A stretch of DNA of 64,000 bases, from positions 1 to 64,000 of the forward strand of contig MPMJ01000005.1 in the NCBI GenBank assembly GCA_002238425.1, read 5' to 3'. Shown one piece after another: positions 17,422 through 28,158 of the stretch (position 1 is its first letter; the number at the start of each line of letters is the position of its first letter). A program made the translations under genes and the position numbers. The stretch is from SAR202 cluster bacterium bin16. GTDB taxonomy: Bacteria > Chloroflexota > Dehalococcoidia > Lucifugimonadales > Australimonadaceae. The notes under the pieces are model-generated. The model saw nothing but the letters and a program-made list of their open reading frames with translations, had not been told where the DNA came from and ran no database searches.

Positions 17422-18443
17422 CGCCAGCCCTCCGGTGGCCGCGTACGCAGGCCGCTGCATATCTCCTCGACGAGCCCCGGCCCCTGGAACACGAGCGCCG
17501 TGTAGAGCTGCACCGTGTCGGCCCCGGCCTCGAGCGCCGCGCGGGCGTCGTCCGCGGAGGCGATGCCGCCGCAGGCGTTCAGTCCCACGCCGCTTCCCAG
17601 CTCGGCGCGTATGTCGGGCAGCATCGCCAGCATATTCTCCAGTATCGCACGCCCACTCAGGCCGCCGCGTCCGGTCGCGAGGCGCTCGTCCTCCACGGGA
17701 ATCGTGTTCGCCGCCGTCACTGCGTCCACGCCGTCCTCGCGGCAGACGCGCACGAGCGCGAGGATCTGCTCGCGCTCCTCGTCGTTCGTCCACGGCGGGA
17801 TCTTCACGAAGAGCGGCTTCAGCCGGACCGCGTTGAGCACGCCCAGCAGGCCGCGCAGCGCCGCCGGCTCGTGGAAGCGGCGCAGCCCCGCCGTGTTCGG
17901 TGAACTGATGTTGACCTCGACTCCGTCCACGAGCGGCTGCAAGCGCTCCGGGCGCCCCCCCGCCGTGTTGGGTCGGCTGATGTTGACCCCCCCCCCGCCC
18001 ACGAGCGGCTGCAGCCGCTCGGCGCCCTCCGCCGTTTCCTGCTCGTCGAGCGCGGCGATGCTCACGAGGACGCGGGCGGGCATCCGGTGCAGCCGTTCGA
18101 GCCGTGCGAGTGCGGCGTCCAGGCCGTCGCCGGGGAAACCCAGCGCGTTGATCACGGACTCTTGCTCCGTGATCCGCAGGACGCGCGGCTTGGCATTACC
18201 GGGGCGTGCCTGCGCCGTCACCGTGCCGCCGACCACGTACCCGAACCCGAGCGCAGCGAGGCTGTCCATGCTGGCGCAGTGCTTGTCGAGGCCCGCAGCC
18301 AGCCCCACCGGGTTGCGCAGCGCGATGCCGCCGACCGAAGCGGGCAGGCTCACCTCGTCGGACGACGGCCCGAGCGCACGCCAAGCGGGACGCACACCCA
18401 ACGCGCGCGTGCTGGCGTTGATAGCGGTTTCGGGAGGGAGCAT
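17418..18443 (-). CDS. pyrD: Dihydroorotate dehydrogenase (quinone-type), with a probable artefactual 72-bp duplication
   Basis: FMN enzyme oxidising dihydroorotate to orotate in pyrimidine synthesis; pyrE is at 62784. Class 2 features are NPVGLAAGLDKH near the N-terminus, GGTVTAQARPGN and NISSPNTAGLRR, and the C-terminal GLNACGGIASADDARAALEAGADTVQ is split as expected for the FMN phosphate site. As assembled it is 341 aa, with the segment ERLQPLV...VNIS.PNTAG occurring twice. The first copy reads GGGG because of a C11 tract. Removing 24 codons restores a normal enzyme. No clear ribosome site at 18443. Confidence 0.9.
   Translation of the reverse strand: MLPPETAINASTRALGVRPAWRALGPSSDEVSLPASVGGIALRNPVGLAAGLDKHCASMDSLAALGFGYVVGGTVTAQARPGNAKPRVLRITEQESVINALGFPGDGLDAALARLERLHRMPARVLVSIAALDEQETAEGAERLQPLVGGGGVNISRPNTAGGRPERLQPLVDGVEVNISSPNTAGLRRFHEPAALRGLLGVLNAVRLKPLFVKIPPWTNDEEREQILALVRVCREDGVDAVTAANTIPVEDERLATGRGGLSGRAILENMLAMLPDIRAELGSGVGLNACGGIASADDARAALEAGADTVQLYTALVFQGPGLVEEICSGLRTRPPEGWR
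17885..18024. repeat. Tandem duplication with poly-C tracts inside pyrD
   Basis: Copies at 17885-17952 and 17957-18024 are offset by exactly 72 bp. The right copy contains C7 (17955-17961) and C11 (17987-17997) tracts and differs from the left copy mostly by changes to C or G. The left copy encodes the conserved SSPNT motif and is presumably the genuine one. Confidence 0.85.
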
Positions 18444-18533
18444 GAAGAGAAGCGGCCTGACGACACGGCGGTACGCGGCTCCCCAGAGGAGCCGGCGAAC
18501 GCGCTTGCGTACGGAACCGAACAGTGCTGTGAC

Positions 18534-19331
18534 CTAGAACTTGACCTTGCTGATCTTGTAGCGGCGCGCGCCCTTGGGAGTCTGGACGCTCACCTGGGCG
18601 CCCTCGCCCCGGCCCGCGATGGCAGCGCCGACAGGCGAAGAGACCGATATCTTGAAGGAGATCGGGTCTGCCTCCATCGTGTCGACGATGGTGTAGGTAA
18701 CGTCCTTGCCGCTATCCAGATCGTGCAGGGTAACGGCAGCGCCGACGCCGACGCCGGAGCCGACTCTCCTGTCGATGATCTCGGCTCGGCGTATCTCCTC
18801 TTCGAGGTCGCGGATGCGGGCTTCGATCTTGCCCTGCTCCTCGCGGGCAGCGTCGAGCGGAGCGTTCTCACGGAAGTCTTTGTCCGCGGCAGCGATCCGG
18901 ATGGCCTCAACGATCTCGGGGCGCTGGCCCTTCAGCTCCGCCAGCTCCTTCTTGCGCGCTTCCAGTCCGCTTTCCGTCATCTCCATCGTCTGGAACGCCA
19001 GGCGAGTGGAAGCGACGGCGGTTCCGCCTCTGATGCTCGGCCTCGGGATCTTCACGTGCGTGGAGAGGTTCTCCGTGTGGAGCCCCTTCTTGCTGAGATA
19101 CGTGAGGAACTCCTTCACCGGGCGCAGGCGGGCGTGTACGTCGCCGCCGTTGGCGACCTCCCGCTCGGCGTACCCCGCGACATGTGGAGCTCTCAGTTGG
19201 TCGACGGAGCGTTCCGACCCGCTCTGATCGCGCATGGCGCGCGCGAAGCGGTGGAGCTCCTGGTGTGCGTAAGAATCGAGTTTGTGTGCGCGTTCCGACA
19301 GATAGCGCGTGAGCGCATTACCGATATCCAA
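18534..19331 (-). CDS. greA: Transcription elongation factor GreA fused to an N-terminal recombinase core-binding-like domain
   Basis: 265-aa protein in two parts. Residues 1-95 form a helical domain resembling the N-terminal SAM-like core-binding domain of tyrosine recombinases (ALTRYLSERAHKLDSYAHQ at the start, VKEFLTYLSKKGL at about 72-84), without the catalytic domain. Residues about 117-265 are GreA: a coiled-coil with the RNA-cleavage acidic tip DFREN (152-156), then the FKBP-like domain with SPVG. GreA rescues backtracked RNA polymerase. The TTG at 19331 is preceded by GGGAGAGG at good spacing. As I recall, Dehalococcoidia GreA proteins have a similar extension, but this needs checking. 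It diverges from the ileS T-box. Confidence 0.88.
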   Translation of the reverse strand: MDIGNALTRYLSERAHKLDSYAHQELHRFARAMRDQSGSERSVDQLRAPHVAGYAEREVANGGDVHARLRPVKEFLTYLSKKGLHTENLSTHVKIPRPSIRGGTAVASTRLAFQTMEMTESGLEARKKELAELKGQRPEIVEAIRIAAADKDFRENAPLDAAREEQGKIEARIRDLEEEIRRAEIIDRRVGSGVGVGAAVTLHDLDSGKDVTYTIVDTMEADPISFKISVSSPVGAAIAGRGEGAQVSVQTPKGARRYKISKVKF

Positions 19332-19468
19332 GGCTGGACCCCTCTCCCTGCACCTGTTCCCGCGGCAGCAGCGGTACGGCACTCTTGCGATTCTACGGGC
19401 GGCCAAGAGGAGCGTCAACGTAACGGGGGTGCGGAGCAAACATCTCCTTCTGGTGCTTCCGTACCCGT

Positions 19469-19498
19469 TTGACGCTTGCGTGCCCCTCCCGCTACCAT
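19469..19498 (+). promoter_or_regulatory. Promoter of the ileS leader
   Basis: TTGACG (19469-19474), an 18-bp spacer and TACCAT (19493-19498) form a plausible sigma-70 promoter. It is placed just upstream of the first recognisable T-box stem, giving a start near 19505. Confidence 0.6.
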
Positions 19499-19504
19499 CG
19501 AACG

Positions 19505-19797
19505 ACAGGCTGCGACGGAGACGAGTACGCAGGCCACCGCGCGCAGAGCGAGCCGGGTACGGTGCGAGCCGGTGCGAGCGACCTGCCGAACATCCCTCCC
19601 GAGCCGCCGCCCGAACCTTCCCCGCACGGGGAACCAGTAGGCGCGGACGGGCCGCCCGCCCGTTACAGCGGCAGCCTTCCGCCCGCATCCGTGCGGCGCG
19701 AGGTGATGAGTGCCCGTGCGCCTCAAGGCGCATAGGGAATGGTGGTGGTACCACGGCAACGTCCGTCCGCCGGTGAGCGGATGGGCGTTTTCTTTTT
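19505..19797 (+). ncRNA. T-box riboswitch (isoleucine-specific) controlling ileS
   Basis: The leader has T-box landmarks in order: a kink-turn-like GGAGACGAGTA (about 19518-19530), a stem I apical region with GAGCCGGG...GGTGCGAGCCGG, and a specifier loop GAACATCCCTCCCGAG in which ATC (19592-19594) is an isoleucine codon. The T-box core GGTGGTACCACGG (19744-19756) contains UGGU, complementary to the ACCA end of tRNA-Ile. A strong terminator follows. Uncharged tRNA-Ile should pair with both sites and stabilise the antiterminator, raising ileS expression. This is a transcriptional-type T-box. The greA-ileS gap holds no other gene. Confidence 0.9.
19759..19797 (+). terminator. Intrinsic terminator of the ileS T-box
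   Basis: A 12-bp stem (19759-19770 with 19777-19788, including two G-U pairs) and a 6-base loop are followed by TTTCTTTTT. The 5' side follows directly on the T-box core, as expected for mutually exclusive antiterminator and terminator. Confidence 0.88.
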
Positions 19798-19812
19798 GCA
19801 GAACGGAGGAGC

Positions 19813-23190
<3,378 letters not shown>

Positions 23191-23193
23191 CCC

Positions 23194-23332
23194 ATGACGA
23201 CCATCGTCACAAGGTTTTCCCCCTCTCCCTTGATGGGAGAGGGTTGGGGTGAGGGTGAAACGTCCGCCCTCCCCGACGCCCCCACCAGGCAGGAGGCGCT
23301 GGGCGTCGCACGTTTGGAAAGGAGCACCCCAT
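23194..23332 (+). other. Short ORF made by a segmental duplication (remnant of an epimerase start)
   Basis: A 45-codon frame begins MTTIVTRF, identical in its first six residues to the next gene, then runs through a second copy of the palindromic repeat and a copy of the ileS 3' end (LGVARLERS). It stops at the TGA overlapping the ATG of the epimerase gene (ATGA at 23331). It is best read as the original start of the epimerase gene, displaced when the ileS 3' end plus the repeat was duplicated. It may still couple translation. A functional peptide is unlikely. Confidence 0.6.
23217..23268. repeat. Second copy of the ileS palindromic repeat
   Basis: Contains CCCTCTCCCTTGATGGG, AGAGGG and the GGGTGAGGGTGAAACGTCCG tail shared with 22983-23030. 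The homology then continues, after a deletion, into the ileS stop region and next-gene start (23301-23346 matches 23164-23210). Confidence 0.85.
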
Positions 23333-24351
23333 GACCACCATCGTCACCGGCGGCCTGGGCTTCATCGGCTCACACACCGTCCGAGCCTTCGCCGAGGCCG
23401 GAGAGCAGGTCGTCGCCACGTCGTACGAGAACACCCGCGTGCCGTCGTTCCTGGAGTCGCACGTCGGCAAGACCGTCACCATCGAGCGATGCGACCTCGA
23501 TGAGCCCGGCTCGATCGAGACCGTCGCCCGCAAGCACGGCGCGGATGGCATCGTCCACCTCGCCCTCCACCGGCGCGCCTCCGCCGATCCCGGCGAGGAC
23601 CTCCGCATCAACATGGACAAGCTCTCCCACCTCTTCGACGGCGCGACTGCCGCAGGCGTGCGCCGCTTCTACTGGGGGTCCAACGGCGCGATGTTCGCGG
23701 AGCTGCCGGAAGGGCCGTTCCACGAGGAGACGCCGGTCCTGCTCACCGGGGGCGTGAAACCCGGCGCGTTCAAGAAGGCGTGGGAAGTGCTGGTCCACAA
23801 CTACGCCAACAACTACGGGGGTGACATGGAGGTCGTCTCCATGCGCATCAGCGGCGTCTTCGGCCCCACCTACCGCTCGATGCTGAACCTGCCGAGCCGC
23901 CTCTGCCACGCCGCGTCCAGGGGCCACGAGCCGGACTTCTCGGAGCGCTTCGGCGGTGTCCCGTTCGCCGGGGACACCTTCGACATCACCTACGCGCCCG
24001 ACGTCGCCGAGGCGATCCGCTCCCTCCAACAGGCGCCCTCACTCGCGCACACCGTCTACAACATAGGCCGCGCCGACACCGTCACCGCCGCCGACCTCCT
24101 CGACGCCGTTCGCGCCGCCAAGCCCGGCTTCGACGCAACCCTCCAGGAGGGACGCAGCGCCCGCTACCGCCCCAACGCCCACCTCGACAACGAACGCATC
24201 ACCACCGAGACCGGCTGGCGCCCCGCCTCCCCCACCCCCCCCCCCCTCCAGCGAACGCACCCCCACCGAGCCCGGCTGGCCCCCCGCCTACACCATCCCC
24301 GCCGCCATCGCCGACTACGTCGCCTGGCTCGACTCCGGCGAAGAATTCTAG
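23331..24351 (+). pseudogene. NAD-dependent epimerase/dehydratase-like protein, frameshifted near the 3' end (probably by an assembly artefact)
   Basis: Extended-SDR protein starting MTTIVTGGLGFIGSHTVRAF (Rossmann motif TGGLGFIG), related to the protein encoded at 26384. A 61-bp duplication at 24191-24290 shifts the frame. The genuine C-terminus, ending AYTIPAAIADYVAWLDSG then EEF, is encoded in the other frame and stops at 24351. As assembled, the first frame runs on to 24389 with nonsense. The catalytic Tyr of YxxxK is not found: the aligned segment reads GAFKKAWEVL. The same is true of the paralogue. Substrate unknown. Confidence 0.8.
24191..24290 (+). repeat. Tandem duplication with poly-C tract causing a frameshift
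   Basis: Copy 1 (from 24191) and copy 2 (from 24252) are offset by 61 bp, joined by a C12 tract (24235-24246). Within the first 37 bases of alignment every mismatch in copy 2 is a change to C. The offset is not a multiple of three. Confidence 0.85.
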
Positions 24352-24388
24352 GCGCTGCCACCCCTCTGGCTTACGAATCCTGGCGGTA

Positions 24389-24418
24389 ACCGGGTCTATC
24401 GTGATAAGGTAGCCCGGT
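24389..24418. other. Hairpin after the epimerase gene
   Basis: ACCGGG (24389-24394) and CTATC pair with GGTAG and CCCGGT (24413-24418), giving an 11-bp stem with one bulge and no following T-run. It could be a weak terminator or RNA-stabilising stem ahead of the membrane protein gene. Confidence 0.45.
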
Positions 24419-24520
24419 ATCGAAACGGTCGAACGGGGCCTCCCCTGCATCCGTCGGCACGGCCAGTCCTTGGAGCGGCAACGACCATGTCGCTGCCGCC
24501 TTCTGCCAGGAGGTGGTCCG

Positions 24521-25444
24521 ATGCAGATACAAGAACGGCTCATCGTCCCCGGCCTCGGCGTTGTTATCCTGCTCTCCGCTTTCATACTTGGCGTGCCGCT
24601 GGTCTACAAACTCCTCCTGATGCTGCTCGGACTCGGAGCGGTCGGCACCTGGTTCGTGCCTCACGCCGTGCAGGTGGAGACGCGGATAGTCATAGCCGTG
24701 CTGGGCCTCGTCATCCTCCTCATCATTACCTCCACGGCCTTCTGGCTCACCCTCATGGCCTTCGGGGCCATCGCCGCCCTGCAGTTCCCGCACCGCCACA
24801 CGTTGCAACGCTCTCCCGCCACCATCGAGTGGGTGAACGCACTGCTGCAGCGACGGTCCATGGCGGCCCGCAACCCGGCAGGCAGTGGTGAAGGGGTCGC
24901 AGCCGGCGCCGGGGAAGCGGAAGACGGCGGGAGCGCCCCGGTCGCCAATGACCTCCCCACATTCGTGCGGGGAACCCCCGCCGGCATCGGAAGCTCGGTC
25001 CTCGGCGCGCTCGTCCTCCTGAGCACCTTCATACCCTGGGTCTATCTCCTGGTGGTCTTCGACCAGGAGGTGTGGGGAGGCGTAGAGGAGGAGTGGCAGG
25101 GCATGGGTTACACCCTCCTGGGTGCAGCCGGCGAGCTGGAGAGCTCCGTACCGTACGTGTTCTTCGGCATCCTCCTCGTGCTGGGGCTGTTGTGCGCCGC
25201 CTCGGTCGTCCTGCCCCGTGCTGTCGTGGCGGTCGCCGCCGTCGCAGGCTGGCTCGTCTGTTTCTCCTCTTACTTCTACCTCTTCGAGCCATTAGTGGAA
25301 AACCTGTTCAGTGACTTTCTCCCGCCCGGGGTCGGCGCGATGACGCTCCCCTTCCCCGGAGTGCTGCTGGCTGGCTTCTGCTTCACGGTCATATTCGCGC
25401 TCCAGCTCATTACCCGCGCGAACAGGCCCCGGAGCAAAGGGTGA
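24521..25444 (+). CDS. Integral membrane protein of unknown function
   Basis: 307-aa protein with about seven hydrophobic helices. Two or three lie close together at the N-terminus (about 8-28, 31-48, 55-80). A hydrophilic Gly/Ala/Glu-rich loop (about 115-145) follows, then four helices in the second half with a FLPPG segment before the last. AGGAGG is 7 bases before the ATG. No family recognised and no conserved polar motif suggests a transporter. It converges on a GNAT gene with a shared strong hairpin between them. Confidence 0.7.
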   Translation: MQIQERLIVPGLGVVILLSAFILGVPLVYKLLLMLLGLGAVGTWFVPHAVQVETRIVIAVLGLVILLIITSTAFWLTLMAFGAIAALQFPHRHTLQRSPATIEWVNALLQRRSMAARNPAGSGEGVAAGAGEAEDGGSAPVANDLPTFVRGTPAGIGSSVLGALVLLSTFIPWVYLLVVFDQEVWGGVEEEWQGMGYTLLGAAGELESSVPYVFFGILLVLGLLCAASVVLPRAVVAVAAVAGWLVCFSSYFYLFEPLVENLFSDFLPPGVGAMTLPFPGVLLAGFCFTVIFALQLITRANRPRSKG

Positions 25445-25454
25445 GGTGGACTGC

Positions 25455-25490
25455 CGGGATGTAGGTTCGGGGCCCCGACCCTACATCCCG
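25455..25490. terminator. Near-perfect 36-bp hairpin between convergent genes
   Basis: Two 18-base arms, CGGGATGTAGGTTCGGGG and CCCCGACCCTACATCCCG, differ from perfect symmetry at one position. The hairpin overlaps the last codons of the GNAT gene and follows the membrane protein stop, so it is probably a bidirectional terminator. There is no T-run. Confidence 0.65.
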
Positions 25491-25906
25491 TGCTTGAACA
25501 ACACGAACCGCTCGTCGAGCTCGAACCCCACCGACCCCCAGTACGCCATCGCCCACGGATGGTCCTTCTCGACCAACGCGCCGACCACCTTGACCCCGTT
25601 GCTCGCGAGGCGAGCCATCGCCTCGTCCAGCAGCGCGCGCCCGATGCCTTGCCGCCGGTGACTCTCCGCAACCGCGAGCCGGGAGATAGCGCCGCGCCAC
25701 CCGTCGAAGCCGCCCATGATGGTGCCGACAACCAGACCGTCCGCTTCCGCAACGAGGAACTCCAGCCCGGGTTCGGAAACCGCGCGCTCGACGTCTTCGG
25801 GTGTGTCCGTTGGCGTACGCGATGCGCCGGATGTAACCCACAGGCGTAAAACCTTGGGCACGTCTTCCCGGCGGCACTCCCTGATGATTGCTGGTGCTAT
25901 CGGCAT
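25481..25906 (-). CDS. GNAT-family N-acetyltransferase
   Basis: 141-aa acetyl-CoA-dependent acyltransferase. The acetyl-CoA pyrophosphate-binding motif A is SRLAVAESHRRQGIGRALL (about 75-93, core RRQGIG 84-89). The later strand AYWGSVGFELDERFVLFKHGM is typical of this subfamily, which resembles YpeA-type proteins. The ATG at 25906 follows GGAGG. Acceptor unknown (amine or protein). Confidence 0.9.
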   Translation of the reverse strand: MPIAPAIIRECRREDVPKVLRLWVTSGASRTPTDTPEDVERAVSEPGLEFLVAEADGLVVGTIMGGFDGWRGAISRLAVAESHRRQGIGRALLDEAMARLASNGVKVVGALVEKDHPWAMAYWGSVGFELDERFVLFKHGM

Positions 25907-25982
25907 ACGCGGCCTCCGACCATGAGAACGTGGCAGCAGGACTCTAGGATAAACCGCCCCACGCTGGCCCACTGTGACACCC

Positions 25983-26290
25983 GCCCCTTACGCCGTCGCC
26001 CCTGCATCCGCTACGCTGGATGCATCACCGTCGCACAGGCAACACCTATAAGTTGTGTCTATGGCTCGCAGCCCCAGCCATCAACAGGATCTATGGCTCC
26101 GGCCCCAACTTTTCAAAAACATTGAACATCTTGAGCACCTTGATGCTTTCAATGCCGGGAAGCAGGCCACGGCCAAGGAAACGTCCCGGACAAGGTGCTC
26201 AGACGGGAAGGACGATTTACTCGTAGGGCTTGGAACAAGGTGCTCAAATTGGGGCTGGGTTGAACACCTTGTCCGGCAGTTCCCCCGCAG
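25983..26290 (+). ncRNA. Candidate structured leader element, copy A
   Basis: Intergenic element homologous to copy B (45595-45900, minus strand). It opens with a promoter-like block: CCCTTAC, then TACGCTGG at 26011. A small hairpin ATGGCT/AGCCAT (26061-26080) follows. Stem P1 pairs GAGCACCTTG (26133-26142) with CAAGGTGCTC (26191-26200). It encloses an inner CCGGGA/TCCCGG stem and the conserved block GGGAAGCAGGCCACGGCC. TTACTCGTAG (26218-26227) is also conserved. A last stem pairs ACAAGGTGCTCAA (26235-26247) with TTGAACACCTTGT (26260-26272). It lies 94 bp before the epimerase gene. No coding potential seen; the rest of the 25907-26383 gap shows no gene. Confidence 0.6.
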
Positions 26291-26383
26291 GGTGGTCGCT
26301 CGCGCATCCGGGCGCGATGGGGTACCCTTACCGACTGCGGCGCGGCGCGCGCCCACAGCACTAGTCAACAGCGGAGGTGGACG

Positions 26384-27328
26384 GTGACAGTCCTCATCAC
26401 AGGCGGAATGGGATTCATCGGCCTGCACACGGCCAGGGCGTTCGTCGACGCAGGCGAAGACGTCGTCATCACGTACTACCAGACCTGGCGCGAGCCCTCG
26501 TTCATCAAGGACGAGTACGGCAAGCGCGTCATCGTCGAGAAGGCGGACGTCTCGGAGCCGAGCGTCATCGAGGAAGTGGCGAAGAAGCACAAGGCGGAGC
26601 ACATCGTGCACCTCGCCGTCCCCGGCGTCATGGCCCTCGGCCCCTACGACGACTACCGCGTCAACATGAACGGCCTCATCGGCGTGCTGGAGGCGGCCCG
26701 TAACGCGGAGGTCAAGCGCCTCTCGCTCGCCAGCTCCATCGCCGTCTACCACAGCATCCCCAACGGCCCCTACCGCGAGACCGACAGGCTCCCCGTCGAG
26801 TCCTCGAACCCCACCGAGACGTTCAAGAAGGCATGGGAGATCCTCGCCTTCCACTACGCCGGCCGCACCGGCCTGGACGTCGTCTCCATGCGTATCGGCG
26901 GCATCTGGGGACCGCTCTACCACTCCATGATGAACCTCCCCAGCAGGCTCGCCCACGCCGCCGTCAACGGCACGGAGCCGGACTACTCCCGCGGCGTCCC
27001 CTTCGCCGAGGACACCGGCGACGTCTGTTACGTGAAGGACTGCGCGCAGGGCATCCGGCGCGTCCAGCTCACGGAGGACCTGCCGAACCGCATCTATAAC
27101 GTCAGCTCAGGCATCGCCGTCTCCAACCAGCGCCTCGTCGACGCCGTGAAGGCCGTCAGGCCGGACGCCAACCTGGCGCTGCAGGACGGCAAGGGCCCCG
27201 CCTACAAGGAAGAGAACTATCTGGACATGAGCCGCGCCCGTGACGAGCTCGGCTTCGAGAACGCTTTCACGCCCGAATCCGCCATGGCCGACTACATCGC
27301 CTGGCTGGAAGAAGGCAACGAGAAGTAG
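26384..27328 (+). CDS. NAD-dependent epimerase/dehydratase-like protein
   Basis: 314-aa extended SDR starting at a GTG with a GGAGG site; Rossmann motif TGGMGFIG near the N-terminus. Clearly paralogous to the gene at 23331 over its whole length, sharing MRI.G..GP.Y.SM.NLPSRL-type patterns in the middle. The segment aligned with the catalytic YxxxK reads TETFKKAWEIL, without tyrosine. The gene heads a run with nadX and rph 6 and 14 bp apart. Its leader contains the structured element A. A role in sugar or small-acid metabolism is possible but not specified by the sequence. Confidence 0.85.
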   Translation: MTVLITGGMGFIGLHTARAFVDAGEDVVITYYQTWREPSFIKDEYGKRVIVEKADVSEPSVIEEVAKKHKAEHIVHLAVPGVMALGPYDDYRVNMNGLIGVLEAARNAEVKRLSLASSIAVYHSIPNGPYRETDRLPVESSNPTETFKKAWEILAFHYAGRTGLDVVSMRIGGIWGPLYHSMMNLPSRLAHAAVNGTEPDYSRGVPFAEDTGDVCYVKDCAQGIRRVQLTEDLPNRIYNVSSGIAVSNQRLVDAVKAVRPDANLALQDGKGPAYKEENYLDMSRARDELGFENAFTPESAMADYIAWLEEGNEK

Positions 27329-27334
27329 GTAGCG

Positions 27335-28144
27335 ATGGCCGCTCCCACCATCGGCATCGTCGGATGCGGCGCGATAGGCAAGGCCATCCTGCGCGCCGCT
27401 GACGACGGCACACTCGGCGGCATGGAGGTCGCTGGCGTCGCGAGCCGCACGGAAGGCAGTGCCCGCGAGTTCCTGGGCACGCTCCGCACCCCCCCGCCGT
27501 ACATGAGTACCGGCGAACTCATCGAGCAGGCTGACCTGCTCGTCGAAGCCGCGGGCGCCCCCATCGTGCCCGGCCTCGTCGAGGCCGCGTTCACCGCGGG
27601 CAAGGGCGCGATGGTCATCAGCGTCGGCGCGCTCATCGCCCACCCGGAGCTGCTGGACAGGGCGCGAGAGACCGGCTGCCGCCTCCTCATGCCGTCCGGC
27701 GCCATCATCGGGCTGGACGGCATCAAGTCCGCCTCCGTGGGCCGCATAGACCGCGTCGTCATGGAGTCCCGCAAGGGCCCGGCGGCGTTGGACGGCGCGC
27801 CTCACGTCGTCAGGAATGGCATAGACCTCTGGGCGATGGAAGAGGAAGAGGTCATCTTCGAAGGCTCGGCCCGGGAAGCCTGCATCGGCTTCCCCGCCAA
27901 CCTCAACGTATCGGCGGCGGTCAGCTTCGCCGGCATCGGCCCCGACCAGACGACCGTCAAGATGATTGCGACGCCCGGCCTCCAGCGGAACTGCCACGAC
28001 ATCGAGGTCGAGGGCGAGTTCGGGCTGATGCGCCTCCACTTGGAGAACATCCCCGGCGAGAACCCGAAGACCGGGCGGCTCACCGCCATGTCCATCATCC
28101 GCACGCTCCAGCAGGAAGCCGACCCCGTCCGGCTGGGCACGTAA
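27335..28144 (+). CDS. nadX: L-aspartate dehydrogenase
   Basis: 269-aa DUF108-type dehydrogenase. The NAD-binding GCGAIG lies near residues 10-15. Family blocks include LVEAAGAP, the [14 protein letters not shown] active-site region, [19 protein letters not shown], and the C-terminal [17 protein letters not shown]. NadX oxidises aspartate to iminoaspartate for NAD synthesis in place of NadB; nadD is at 62146, but no nadA or nadC is in the window. It starts 6 bp after the epimerase gene and is probably co-transcribed with it. Confidence 0.88.
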   Translation: MAAPTIGIVGCGAIGKAILRAADDGTLGGMEVAGVASRTEGSAREFLGTLRTPPPYMSTGELIEQADLLVEAAGAPIVPGLVEAAFTAGKGAMVISVGALIAHPELLDRARETGCRLLMPSGAIIGLDGIKSASVGRIDRVVMESRKGPAALDGAPHVVRNGIDLWAMEEEEVIFEGSAREACIGFPANLNVSAAVSFAGIGPDQTTVKMIATPGLQRNCHDIEVEGEFGLMRLHLENIPGENPKTGRLTAMSIIRTLQQEADPVRLGT

Positions 28145-28158
28145 CGCAAGGAGGACCC

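Noticed and set aside
24191-24290. Mutagenic retroelement (DGR) signature because of biased substitutions
   Set aside because: DGRs change template A to any base and need a reverse transcriptase; here T, A and G all become C and no such gene is present.
26121-26275. Repeated CAAGGTGCTC/GAGCACCTTG motifs as a CRISPR array or toxin-antitoxin operator
   Set aside because: Only four copies, both orientations, uneven spacing and no cas genes; conservation with copy B fits a folded element better.
26281-26345. GGGTGGTCG and GGGTACCC near element A as a T-box
   Set aside because: No specifier loop, no UGGN core in proper context and no terminator, unlike the clear ileS T-box.
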